Shown in pieces: positions 44,091 through 53,228 of a stretch of 61,626 nt of DNA. The translations under genes were made by a program, and so were the position numbers. The notes under the pieces are model-generated. The model ran no database searches and had not been told where the DNA came from. It saw only the letters and a program-made list of their open reading frames with translations. Each line of letters starts with the position of its first letter. Within the stretch, counting starts at the first letter, position 1. Source of the DNA: a filamentous cyanobacterium CCP2 (GTDB lineage Bacteria; Cyanobacteriota; Cyanobacteriia; Elainellales; Elainellaceae); the NCBI GenBank assembly GCA_003003615.1, contig PVWD01000006.1, forward strand, positions 1 through 61,626. Direction: 5' to 3'.

Positions 44091-44387
44091 GTACGCCACG
44101 AATTTGAAAACAAGAAAAATCTGCGCCATGAATTTGAAAGTGTAATCTTTGAAGAAAATCCGCGCCACGAATTTGAAGAATTTTCGGTGCCTTCCGAAGG
44201 CTGAAAGCAATAACTTGCGGAGGTTTTAGTGGGTAATTAAAAAATTTGTTAGTATTGAACGAACGTGCGCCACGAATTTGAAAACGAGAGAAAGCCGCGC
44301 CATGAATTTGAAAGGCTTAAAATTTGGGTAAAACTGGGATATGCGCCACGAATTTGAAAGCCGCGCCATTTTTCGTGAAAACGTACA
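44091..44387 (+). repeat. candidate CAST right end: TnsB-type direct repeats
   Basis: Six ~20-bp copies of GCGCCACGAATTTGAAA or GCGCCATGAATTTGAAA, all in one orientation: 44091-44110, 44121-44140, 44160-44179, 44265-44284, 44295-44314 and 44341-44360. A seventh degenerate copy at 44361-44380 is followed by GTACA at 44383-44387; read inward this end is TGTACGTTTTCACG. V-K transposons end with TGTA and carry several such 20-bp sites with a GCGnCA..AATTTG pattern. Identification as TnsB sites is inference. No matching left end was seen. Confidence 0.65.
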
Positions 44388-44480
44388 CGTGACTTTAATC
44401 TCTCCTGCAATTTCCCTGCAAGAAGTCACTGAATTCCTTCAGCAGCTTGTTTCGATGCCATCAGTCGCTATCGTACAAAA

Positions 44481-44552
<72 letters not shown>

Positions 44553-44746
44553 ATGCCTCAGTCTCTTAATATATCAAACTTAGCCTCAGTAGAGAGCGTG
44601 ATCTAAAAAAATGCTGGATAAGATTGAGAAATGAGCAGAACAAGAGCCTGAATCTGATTTTAGACAGACGATCGCCCATTCAAAAAAACCTACAATCTCC
44701 CATAGCACTCTCGCCAGATGCCTCTCTGGAAATTGGCTTGCAAACC

Positions 44747-45529
44747 ATGACATCTTCTTCTCACCGCTCATCAAACCCACTGCTGCAAATTTTGACCCTT
44801 GTTGCCATCCTAGGCACCTTTGTTGTAAATATCTGGTCAAATCTGGCTCCGATTGGTGGGCAAAACATTGGTGAAATTGCCAACACCGTTTTTGCAGATG
44901 TTCTCGTTATTCCAGCGAACTATGCCTTCGCAATTTGGGGAATTATTTATTTGGGGTTTTTAGCTTTTGGAGTGTATCAGCTTCTTCCCGACCAACGAAC
45001 AAATGCCACCATCCGACAGGTAGACTATTGGGTAATTCTGCTCTGCATCACCCAGTCCATTTGGGTGTTTTTGTTTACGTTGCGGCAGTTTTGGTGGTCA
45101 ACGGTGATGATGTTGGGAATTTTACTGCCGTTGATTAAGATTTACTTACTTTTAGATGTCGGCAGGCGCAGGGTATCGCGGCAAGAGAAGTGGTTTGCCC
45201 ATATCCCGTTCAGCATTTATCTGGGATGGATTAGCGTCGCAACGATCGTAAATGTCGCATCGGCTTTGTTCGCAAATAATTGGGATGGCTGGGGAATTGC
45301 CCCCGCAACCTGGACGGTAATTATGATGGTAATTGCCACGGCGATCGGCGCAATGATTAACCTACAACGGCAGGACATTGCCTATCCGCTGGTCATTATT
45401 TGGGCATTAGTCGGCATTGCTATTCGGCAGGCAGATGTGGCAATTGTATCCATCACGGCGATCGGCTTGGCGATCGGTTTAGGGATTTTGCTCCTGGTCA
45501 ATCAGCTCAAAGGCAGACCCAAACGCTAA
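44747..45529 (+). CDS. TspO/MBR-like tryptophan-rich membrane protein
   Basis: 260 residues from the ATG at 44747 (the frame opens earlier at 44624, but the added 41 residues are not conserved-like). Six or more hydrophobic helices and Trp-rich loops (FAIWGIIYLGFLAFGVYQLL, WVILLCITQSIWVFLFTLRQ, FSIYLGWISVATIVNVASAL, WDGWGIAPATWTVIMMVIA) resemble TspO and plant/cyanobacterial relatives that bind tetrapyrroles. It probably lies in the cytoplasmic membrane. The first gene of the conserved right-hand chromosome block. Confidence 0.7.
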   Translation: MTSSSHRSSNPLLQILTLVAILGTFVVNIWSNLAPIGGQNIGEIANTVFADVLVIPANYAFAIWGIIYLGFLAFGVYQLLPDQRTNATIRQVDYWVILLCITQSIWVFLFTLRQFWWSTVMMLGILLPLIKIYLLLDVGRRRVSRQEKWFAHIPFSIYLGWISVATIVNVASALFANNWDGWGIAPATWTVIMMVIATAIGAMINLQRQDIAYPLVIIWALVGIAIRQADVAIVSITAIGLAIGLGILLLVNQLKGRPKR

Positions 45530-45639
45530 GAGCACCTTGTCTGACGAAACACGGGTTAAACAACAGAGCACACTTCACAGATAAAGCTAGGATAGATAAT
45601 CATAAGCATCCAACTTTGCTACTGGAACCTTAATCTTGC

Positions 45640-46128
45640 ATGAATACTAGTCAGGGGCGCACGCTTGTCCCGCATACAGCCCTCGTTCCCGGCCCAGATC
45701 TGAACCCCTGGGATACCAACCTCGCTGTTGCAGAAGCACAAGACCTCCTTCGCGCTCATGGATTTGATATTCCCGTTAACGGAGATTTTGATTGGAAGAC
45801 CGAGAATGCAGTCAAGTCCTATCAGCGAAAGTATGATTTGCGAGTGGATGGAATCGTGGGGATGGAAACCTGGATTTCCCTTAAAAGAACTGTTCCGCCT
45901 GGTGTGCGCGCTTTACAAGTCGGACGTTCTGGAGCCGATGTTTTTGAACTGCAAGGATTGCTACAAATTGCAGGCTACCGTCTAAAGCGAGATGGTGTAT
46001 TTGGAGAGGAAACCCAAAGAGCCGTCATTGCCTTTCAACAGCAACACCGTTTACAAGCCAATGGCACTGTCAATCCGATGACGTGGGCCTTGCTTGGCGT
46101 AAGGGCTTCTCTTTTGAAGCAAAGCTAG
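45640..46128 (+). CDS. peptidoglycan-binding-domain protein (2 x PG_binding_1)
   Basis: 162 residues with two PG_binding_1 repeats, VAEAQDLLRAHGFDIPVNGD..AVKSYQRKYDLRVDGIVGMETW and FELQGLLQIAGYRLKRDGVFGEETQRAVIAFQQ. The domain recognises cell-wall peptides. There is no classical signal peptide; the N-terminus (MNTSQGRTLVPHTALVPGPD) is not hydrophobic, so export is unclear. Confidence 0.85.
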   Translation: MNTSQGRTLVPHTALVPGPDLNPWDTNLAVAEAQDLLRAHGFDIPVNGDFDWKTENAVKSYQRKYDLRVDGIVGMETWISLKRTVPPGVRALQVGRSGADVFELQGLLQIAGYRLKRDGVFGEETQRAVIAFQQQHRLQANGTVNPMTWALLGVRASLLKQS

Positions 46129-46172
46129 CTGCCCATCCCTTTTCTCTTGCAGTCCTTTTCTTTCGATCGCTT

Positions 46173-47219
46173 ATGATCACCATTTATAGTGACGATCATC
46201 GATACCAAAATGCCCAGTCTGAGCTAATTGACGGTAAACTGCTGCCACCTTACGAGAATCCGAGCCGAGCCGACACCATTGTTGCCCACATCCAGCAGTC
46301 TAACCTGGGAGCCATACAACCTCCTCACGAATTTGGGCTAGATCCCATCCTCCAAGTCCACGATGCAGGGTTTGTTGCTTTCTTGCAGACGGCCTGGTCA
46401 GAATGGCTGTCTGTGCAGGGCAATCATGACGCGCTTCCTCTCAACTGGGCAACCCGCACTATGCGGCACGATCGCATCCCCGAAACGATCGAGGGGAAGT
46501 TGAGTTATTACTCTTTTGACGCGGGAACCCCCATCACCTCTGGAACCTGGAAAGCTGCCACAACATCTGTCAATGTTGCACTGACAGGGCAAGAGCTTGT
46601 TGCCAAGGGAGAGCCAGCGGTGTTTGCGCTCTGTCGCCCACCCGGACACCATGCAGCGCGAGACTTTTTTGGTGGATATTGTTTTTTAAATAATGCGGCC
46701 ATCGCAGCCCAAGCCTTTTGCGACCAAGGAGCCGAACGGGTCGTCGTGTTGGATGTAGACTACCATCACGGGAATGGCACCCAAGCGATTTTTTACGATC
46801 GCCCGGATGTATTCTTCATCTCGCTCCATGCCCATCCAATTCAGTCCTATCCTTATTTTTTGGGTTTTGAAGACGAAACAGGGGCAGGCAACGGAGAAGG
46901 CTACACCCGCAACTATCCGCTTCGCGTTGGCACAAATTGGGCAACCTATTCAGAGCATCTTGCTGATGCACTCCAACACATTACCCAATATAGTCCCGAT
47001 GCTCTTGTTATCTCCCTTGGGGTAGATACGTTTGAAAAAGATCCCATCTCCGAATTTTGCTTCACTTCCCAAGATTATTACTCAATGGGAGAAATGATTG
47101 CTCAACGCTCCCAACCCACCCTCATCGTGATGGAAGGCGGCTACGCGATCGATGAAATTGGCATTAACGTTGTGAATTTTTTGCAAGGGTTTGCAGGAGA
47201 TAAACTAACGCAGGACTAG
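46173..47219 (+). CDS. acetylpolyamine amidohydrolase / histone deacetylase family hydrolase
   Basis: 348 residues from the ATG at 46173; the frame extends 30 codons upstream, but that part overlaps the previous gene. Family motifs: CRPPGHHAARDFFGGYCFLN (active-site His pair), VLDVDYHHGNGTQAIF (zinc ligands), SLHAHP and SLGVDTFEKDPIS. It resembles acetylpolyamine amidohydrolases that deacetylate polyamines, with zinc in the active site. Location is probably cytoplasmic. Confidence 0.88.
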   Translation: MITIYSDDHRYQNAQSELIDGKLLPPYENPSRADTIVAHIQQSNLGAIQPPHEFGLDPILQVHDAGFVAFLQTAWSEWLSVQGNHDALPLNWATRTMRHDRIPETIEGKLSYYSFDAGTPITSGTWKAATTSVNVALTGQELVAKGEPAVFALCRPPGHHAARDFFGGYCFLNNAAIAAQAFCDQGAERVVVLDVDYHHGNGTQAIFYDRPDVFFISLHAHPIQSYPYFLGFEDETGAGNGEGYTRNYPLRVGTNWATYSEHLADALQHITQYSPDALVISLGVDTFEKDPISEFCFTSQDYYSMGEMIAQRSQPTLIVMEGGYAIDEIGINVVNFLQGFAGDKLTQD

Positions 47220-47597
47220 GGGAAAGAAATTTTGTTTCTGGACAAATGAGGTAAGAAAAAAGTTGGAACACGGTGATTCAAAGGGTGAATTTCCGTCTGA
47301 GTTTAGGGGAAGGATAGGAGGAGAGAGCCTGCAAGGTGAGGATGACCGTTTGAATAATTCCTTTTAAATATTTGTGATTCTCCAACACATCCTTTCGCTC
47401 TTGTTCCGGGTCAGCGTTATAGTTAAATGAAACAATGTTAAGTTCCTTTCTGTTTGTCGTCACACCAAGTTAGTGATCTCCCTTACCCATGCAGGTTGAG
47501 GGTATCGGTCAGGCTATACCTGTGAGGTTACTAAACGGAGTGCGGTGGTTGGGCTGCTTCTGGGATTGGGCTGTTTTGGGGAGAAAATCTGGGCTGC
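47220..47597. other. intergenic region before the chemosensory operon
   Basis: 378 bp. It likely holds the promoter of the pil/hmp operon. A doubtful 61-residue minus-strand frame (47278-47463, beginning at a GTG, sequence KELNIVSFNYNADPEQERKD) lies inside; it has no ribosome site. Confidence 0.45.
47278..47463 (-). CDS. doubtful small ORF (61 aa)
   Basis: The frame starts at GTG with no ribosome site. Its sequence (RKELNIVSFNYNADPEQERK, YLKGIIQTVILTLQALSSY) is protein-like enough to mention, but no family is recognised and it lies opposite the operon promoter region. Confidence 0.2.
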   Translation of the reverse strand: MTTNRKELNIVSFNYNADPEQERKDVLENHKYLKGIIQTVILTLQALSSYPSPKLRRKFTL

Positions 47598-48905
47598 ATG
47601 CAGGGCAAGTTAAGCGAAATTGATATTCGCAGCATTTTACAGCTTATTGAACTGGGACAACGGACAGGAGAGTTGTTTGTAGAGGTGTATGGCTCCTCGC
47701 TGGGCGGAACAGATATTATTGGTACTCCTCTTCGTCACCGTTCTCGCTCTGAAGCAAGCAGATCTTGGTTTGTCTTCTTTGCAAATGGGCAGATCATTTA
47801 TGCAGGCGATCGGGGTGGAAATTTGGCTCGCCTACGGGACTATTTGCAACGATACCGAGTCAAGCCAGAGTTCGACTCAATGGGCACCTCCAGGATTGCG
47901 ACGATTAATGCTCCAGAATATGGTCATCTCTGGATGCTGTTGGAAAATCATGTGTTGACCCCTGCCCAAGGACGCAGCATCATTCGCAGCATGGTGCATG
48001 AAACCCTGTTTGACTTGCTCAGCCTCCACCAGGGATCGTTTGTGTTTGAACTGGGGACTGCCCTTTCTCCTCAGTTGATGACGCTGGAAATTGCCCCTCT
48101 TGTGAACCGAATTATGAAGCAAGTGCAGGAGTGGAAACGGCTTCATCCTCAGATTCAATCTCCTGATCAATTGCCTTCGATCGCTGATGCTGTCAACTTG
48201 CAACGCTCCCTGGCGGCACCCACGTTTCGAGCCTTTGAGCGATGGGTAGACGGAAAAACTTCCTTCCGGCAAATTGCTCGCTACCTCAGCCGAGATGTTT
48301 TAACGGTTGCCAAAGCCATCTATCCCTACGTTCAGCAAGGCTTGGTTCAGGTTTCCTCTCCCATTACTGATGAGGTTGCCCCTCAACGGCAATTTCATCT
48401 CAAAAGCGATCGAGTGCCGCGTATCGTTTGTATTGATGATGGAGCAACCATTCGCAAGGCCGTTGAATATATTTTGAACCAGCACGGCTATGAAGCGACT
48501 GCCATCAGTAATCCCCTTATGGCAATGAGTCTTGTGTTCCAGTTAAAACCAGATCTGATTCTGTGCGATATTGCCATGCCAGAATTAGACGGATACGAAA
48601 TCTGCGGGATGCTGCGGCGGTCTACAACATTTCGGGAAACGCCGATTATCATGCTGACTGGAAAGGATGGATTTATCGATCGGGTGAATGCTCGCATGGT
48701 TGGCGCAACGGACTATCTCACAAAACCCTTTGGAGAAGCTGAATTGCTGATGCTAGTAGAAAAATATGTTGGACTGGGCCATCCCGATCGTCCAAAACCC
48801 GATCGGCTCTTAGCTGAAGCCCTTCAAGACGAGCTAGATTTTGATTTTGATAAGGATCTCTCGGAGTCTGCTTCAGCTTCATCAACCTCGACCCCAGCCT
48901 ATTAG
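47598..48905 (+). CDS. pilG: PatA-type response regulator PilG (DUF4388 + receiver)
   Basis: 435 residues. An N-terminal DUF4388 domain (LSEIDIRSILQLIELGQRTGELFVEVYG...WFVFFANGQIIYAGD, VHETLFDLLSLHQGSFVFE) precedes a linker and a receiver domain (RIVCIDDGATIRKAVEYILN) with phosphoacceptor D324 in LILCDIAMPELDGYE, Thr in IMLTGKDG and Lys in LTKPFGE. It belongs to the PatA/PixG class. As the first gene of the series it probably acts as an output or input regulator of the pili or phototaxis signalling chain. Confidence 0.85.
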   Translation: MQGKLSEIDIRSILQLIELGQRTGELFVEVYGSSLGGTDIIGTPLRHRSRSEASRSWFVFFANGQIIYAGDRGGNLARLRDYLQRYRVKPEFDSMGTSRIATINAPEYGHLWMLLENHVLTPAQGRSIIRSMVHETLFDLLSLHQGSFVFELGTALSPQLMTLEIAPLVNRIMKQVQEWKRLHPQIQSPDQLPSIADAVNLQRSLAAPTFRAFERWVDGKTSFRQIARYLSRDVLTVAKAIYPYVQQGLVQVSSPITDEVAPQRQFHLKSDRVPRIVCIDDGATIRKAVEYILNQHGYEATAISNPLMAMSLVFQLKPDLILCDIAMPELDGYEICGMLRRSTTFRETPIIMLTGKDGFIDRVNARMVGATDYLTKPFGEAELLMLVEKYVGLGHPDRPKPDRLLAEALQDELDFDFDKDLSESASASSTSTPAY

Positions 48906-49114
48906 ATCAGCTTAGATCAGCCACCTTGAGTAAACCAACTCATTTCAGTCCGTTTGCAATAAACTAGTCCATTGAAGTTATACGAGTCATAAATTAATAA
49001 AGCGATTAAACGGCATCCCCCTACAATGAGGAGTGCTTTGGTAACAGGTGAAAGGCAATGCAAATAAACCATGTCTTGAAACGCGAATGGAATGCGGGTA
49101 GGAAGTAGAGAGAT

Positions 49115-49480
49115 ATGAGTACAGTTCTGGTGGTGGAAGACAGCGTAACCCAGCGAGAAATGATTACTGATTTGCTCAAAGGCAGCGGCTTGACGGTAAC
49201 GGTTGCCGGAGATGGCGTGGAAGCGTTGGAAAAAATCCAAGGACAACGCCCTGATCTAGTTGTGCTAGACATTGTTATGCCCCGAATGAATGGCTATGAG
49301 GTTTGCCGTCGGTTGAAGGCTGACCCCAAAACGCAGCATGTTCCAGTGGTCATGTGTTCCTCAAAGGGCGAAGAATTCGATCGCTATTGGGGCATGAAGC
49401 AAGGAGCTGATGCCTACATTGCTAAACCCTTTCAGCCCACCGAACTCGTTGGAACGGTGAAACAACTTTTGCGAGGATAA
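49115..49480 (+). CDS. pilH: CheY-like response regulator PilH
   Basis: 121 residues, single receiver domain. Starts MSTVLVVEDSVTQREM, D52 in LVVLDIVMPRMNGYE, with Ser in MCSSKGEE in place of the usual Thr and Lys in YIAKPFQPTE. Short CheY-like output of the chemosensory array that may bind the motor or pilus machinery. 209 bp after pilG. Confidence 0.9.
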   Translation: MSTVLVVEDSVTQREMITDLLKGSGLTVTVAGDGVEALEKIQGQRPDLVVLDIVMPRMNGYEVCRRLKADPKTQHVPVVMCSSKGEEFDRYWGMKQGADAYIAKPFQPTELVGTVKQLLRG

Positions 49481-49676
49481 GTCTTTAAAGCAAAGTTGAA
49501 ATGAGCCAGCATTGGAATGAAATAGGGGTTGAAATTAATTATTTTCAGTTGCAAGGTTAATTGTGCTAACGAATAAAATTTGAATACAGAATGATATAGA
49601 TTTTTTTGATAGGGGTAGGTTTAGGTTAAGGATGAAGCGGACTGCGTGATGGCTGATGGGGGACAGGTGAAGACAC

Positions 49677-50201
49677 ATGATCGGAAATCCAGATTTTTTA
49701 ACTGATAGAGGTCAAAGCTCGGCAACAGATTTTCAGGAGTTGGAAAGCCCCGAAGGTGAGCTTCACTTGCGTTTTTTTATCACCTCTGGCGATGAATTTG
49801 CCCTTCCTGCAACCGGCATTAAAGAAGTGATTTCCCCTCCTCCTGACAGAATTACACCCATTCCTAACGTTTCTCCGCTACTCTTAGGTACACTCAATGT
49901 TCGAGGTCGAGTCATTTGGGTGGCAGATCTAGGGCAATTTTTGGGAGATTCTACACCGATGAGTACCGATCGCCCAGAAATCGCAGTCATTGCGGTAGAA
50001 GACCAAGATGCCCTGCTAGGACTTGCTGTGGATCGGATTATTGGAATGGATTGGCTAGATATTGAGGATGTGCAAATGCCGACAAACGTTCCAGATGGAA
50101 TGGCTCCTTTCTTGCGTGGCGAATGGCCGGTGGGCAAAAGCCATCCTCTCCGCTTATTAGATCAGGTCGCAATTTTGCGATCGGCACGCTGGGCAGCATA
50201 A
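49677..50201 (+). CDS. pilI: CheW-like coupling protein PilI
   Basis: 174 residues with the CheW fold (LHLRFFITSGDEFALPATGIKEVI, ITPIPNVSPLLLGTLNVRGRVIWVADLGQFLG, LLGLAVDRIIGMDWLDIEDV). It couples receptor PilJ to the kinase PilL. The gene follows pilH by 196 bp. Confidence 0.9.
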   Translation: MIGNPDFLTDRGQSSATDFQELESPEGELHLRFFITSGDEFALPATGIKEVISPPPDRITPIPNVSPLLLGTLNVRGRVIWVADLGQFLGDSTPMSTDRPEIAVIAVEDQDALLGLAVDRIIGMDWLDIEDVQMPTNVPDGMAPFLRGEWPVGKSHPLRLLDQVAILRSARWAA

Positions 50202-50265
50202 ACGCTTACAACGATATCTGGCAATACTAGTCACAATTGGAGTAGCACGGGCAGGAGAAGGTTAA

Positions 50266-53088
50266 ATGGGATCAAGCACCGGATACATGCAGGAATATCA
50301 AAATGCCCAACGAGCCTACATCCAGGGCAACTATGACGAAGCCGCCGAGGTTATCGATCGCCTTGCCGAAAATTACCCAACTGATCCAAGTGTCTGTCTG
50401 TTGAAGGGGCATATTTATTGCGGTTTGCAGCAGTACGATATTGCGAACCAGCAGTATCAAGAGGTTTTGAACCTGACAAACGATACAGAATACGTTAACT
50501 ATGCCAACGATGGCATTGCCTATGTCAGCCAATTTGTTGGAGAAGCCTCAGGTACAGAAAATGATTCTGAAGCGGCTTACGCTGCTGATTCGTTTACAGA
50601 AGATTCCTTCACCGATGATGCTTTCTCCGATCAATCCTTCAGCGATGATGCCCTCTCTGATATTGATGCAGACTTCATCAGCACGATCGACTCACCCACC
50701 CCGCCTTTCCCAGATAGCCATACCAATACATCCTGGCAGGGAGCAGAAGCGAACCCCCCGCTAGAAGAAAACGAGTATGACTTTTCAGACTTTAACCTGG
50801 AGGACGATCCGGCGGCAGACGCTTCTCCCTTTGCAGACCCGTTTACCTCCAATGCAGCAGAGCCAACAACAGACAATCCATTTGCCCTCACTGATGACCC
50901 CTTCACGCCAGAACCATCGGCTGAACAGCGAGCAACCGAGGCTGACCCCTTTGCCGACCTGATGGACTTGGGAGAATCTGACTTTGATGCCGATCGATCG
51001 GTTGATCACTCGGCAGATGACATTGACATTCCCCCCCTAGACGACTTTGACTTTGGCAATTCTCATCCCTCATCCTCCTCATCTTTCAACTTTCAGCCCT
51101 CCGAAGATGAAACGCTATTCATGGGTGATGATTTCATTGGGTCGGATGCTGCCTTTGCTGACACCGAAGAGGAGCAAACCTACACCCCCAACTATGGAGA
51201 CTACACTCCAGACTACAGAGAGGATGCGTCCAATTCTTCCTATGCTGCTTCTCCCCAGGATGAACAGACCTTTGCTGCTGGGAATGACTTTGACCTGGAT
51301 GAATTTGATGATGCAGAACGACCTGGGGGCAGAAACGCCTCTTTTGGTGAAGATGTTCCTTCTCAGCAAAGCAATGTAGATTTTTTAGATGAGTTTGACG
51401 AGTTTGATGATCTGGGCAGCTTGCCAGATTTTGACTTGTCAGATAATTCCGTTGATTTTACAACCCCCTCCGTTGGCGGTGCTGAGATGGTATCGGCCTC
51501 AATGCCGACTAACTCTACCTTTGATTTCAGCGACAGTAGCGATCAATCCGTCATCCGAGATGATGAAGTATTTGCGATCGGTTCTACTGATTTGCCTGCT
51601 TTCACCCCAGCGGATGGTCGCTCGATCGAACCGGAAGTCAGCGTTGAGCAAGGCTGGACAGCCCCCCTGGAGAATGCTCCCCTCTCCTCCAAGAAGTGGA
51701 TCATTGCTGGAATTACGGGTGTCGTCTCAGCCATTACGGTTGCTGCGGTTAACTTCGGTTTTGCCAGTACCATCCCTCAGGAAAATCGAGAAACGGTATT
51801 GCCCCACATGACGATCGCGGGTTTGGCAATGAGTGCCACTGCCGGTTTAGCGAGTTTTGGCGTATCTGCGGCCCTCGGTGGGCTACTGACAAAGCAAGTG
51901 CGTCGAACGGCGGCTGATTTGCACACTCAGTTTGATTCCATCTCGCAGGGCAATTTCAATGCCAAAGCAACGGTTTACTCAGAAGATGAGTTTGGTCAAC
52001 TTGCCACTGGCTTCAACCAAATGGCGCGGGTCATTTTGACCACAACCAGCGAAGCCCAACGCAAGGCAGAGGAGCAAGAGCAAGCCAAAGAAGACTTGCA
52101 GCGCCAAGTCATTCGCTTGCTGGATGATGTAGAAGGGGCGGCACGGGGTGATTTGACAGTGCAGGCTGAAGTCACCGCCGATGTACTGGGAGCCGTTGCT
52201 GATTCCTTTAACCTGACGATTCAAAACCTGCGAGAAATCGTTCAACAGGTGAAGACGGCCGCCCGCCAAGTCACTAAGAGTTCCACGGAAAACGAAATTT
52301 TTGCCCGATCGCTTTCCTCCGATGCATTGCGCCAAGCTGAAGAGTTAGCCGTTACCCTTAACTCAGTCCAGGTGATGACAGACTCGATTCAGCGAGTGGC
52401 TGAAAGTGCGCGAGAAGCTGAAGATGTAGCCCGATCGGCCTCGGCAACGGCATTAAAGGGAGGAGAAGCCGTTGAACGTACCGTGTCTGGAATTTTGGAA
52501 ATTCGGGAAACGGTGGCTGAAACCACTCGTAAAGTGAAGCGACTCGCCGAATCTTCTCAGGAAATTTCCAAGATTGTCGCCCTTATTTCCCAAATTGCGT
52601 CCCGTACCAACCTGCTCGCCCTAAACGCCAGCATCGAAGCTGCCAGAGCCGGGGAGGCGGGTCGCGGCTTTGCGATCGTTGCGGATGAAGTGCGTCAGTT
52701 GGCAGATCGGGCTGCTAAGGCATCCAAAGAAATTGAGCAAATCGTGCTGCAAATTCAGGGCGAAACCAGTTCTGTGATGACTGCCATGGAGGAAGGCACC
52801 CAGCAGGTGATTGAAGGGACTCGCCTAGCCGAACAAGCCAAACGATCGCTAGAAGATATTATCCAAGTCTCCAACCGCATTGATGCCCTGGTGCGTTCCA
52901 TCACGGCAGATACCGTTGAGCAAACAGAAACTTCCCGTGCTGTTGCTCAGGTGATGCAGTCTGTTGAACTGACCGCTCAAGAAACCTCCCAGGAATCTCA
53001 ACGAGTTTCTGCTTCCCTCCAAAGCTTGGTGGGTGTGGCTCGCGATCTGCTGGCTTCAGTGGAACGGTTCCGGGTGGAGAAAGTTTAG
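50266..53088 (+). CDS. pilJ: methyl-accepting chemotaxis protein PilJ with TPR and long acidic linker
   Basis: 940 residues. N-terminal TPR-like helices ([20 protein letters not shown]). Then about 370 residues of acidic low-complexity sequence (repeated Asp-Phe-Asp, e.g. [23 protein letters not shown]). Two hydrophobic helices ([20 protein letters not shown] and [20 protein letters not shown]), a HAMP domain ([20 protein letters not shown]), a second HAMP-like segment, and the MCP signalling hairpin with [20 protein letters not shown]. An AGGAGAAGG ribosome site precedes the ATG. It is a membrane sensor of the array; the acidic part is probably disordered. Confidence 0.88.
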   Translation: MGSSTGYMQEYQNAQRAYIQGNYDEAAEVIDRLAENYPTDPSVCLLKGHIYCGLQQYDIANQQYQEVLNLTNDTEYVNYANDGIAYVSQFVGEASGTENDSEAAYAADSFTEDSFTDDAFSDQSFSDDALSDIDADFISTIDSPTPPFPDSHTNTSWQGAEANPPLEENEYDFSDFNLEDDPAADASPFADPFTSNAAEPTTDNPFALTDDPFTPEPSAEQRATEADPFADLMDLGESDFDADRSVDHSADDIDIPPLDDFDFGNSHPSSSSSFNFQPSEDETLFMGDDFIGSDAAFADTEEEQTYTPNYGDYTPDYREDASNSSYAASPQDEQTFAAGNDFDLDEFDDAERPGGRNASFGEDVPSQQSNVDFLDEFDEFDDLGSLPDFDLSDNSVDFTTPSVGGAEMVSASMPTNSTFDFSDSSDQSVIRDDEVFAIGSTDLPAFTPADGRSIEPEVSVEQGWTAPLENAPLSSKKWIIAGITGVVSAITVAAVNFGFASTIPQENRETVLPHMTIAGLAMSATAGLASFGVSAALGGLLTKQVRRTAADLHTQFDSISQGNFNAKATVYSEDEFGQLATGFNQMARVILTTTSEAQRKAEEQEQAKEDLQRQVIRLLDDVEGAARGDLTVQAEVTADVLGAVADSFNLTIQNLREIVQQVKTAARQVTKSSTENEIFARSLSSDALRQAEELAVTLNSVQVMTDSIQRVAESAREAEDVARSASATALKGGEAVERTVSGILEIRETVAETTRKVKRLAESSQEISKIVALISQIASRTNLLALNASIEAARAGEAGRGFAIVADEVRQLADRAAKASKEIEQIVLQIQGETSSVMTAMEEGTQQVIEGTRLAEQAKRSLEDIIQVSNRIDALVRSITADTVEQTETSRAVAQVMQSVELTAQETSQESQRVSASLQSLVGVARDLLASVERFRVEKV

Positions 53089-53228
53089 CGGCTAAAATCC
53101 CTGATACCGATTCAAATCCGATCGGGTACATTAAACCCAGCTTTTAGATTTTGATATCACACTTAGAATCTAAAATCCCTAGTTAAATAACGTGAGGCGA
53201 TCGTCCTTAGCATTCAGAGGAAACGGCT

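Noticed and set aside
43953-44429. Reading frames on both strands within the 20-bp repeat region
   Set aside because: They are built from the direct repeats (RHEFE units) and lack ribosome sites.
44471-44477. Second GTACA as the transposon end
   Set aside because: It lacks adjacent 20-bp repeats; the copy at 44387 is better supported, though the distance problem remains noted.
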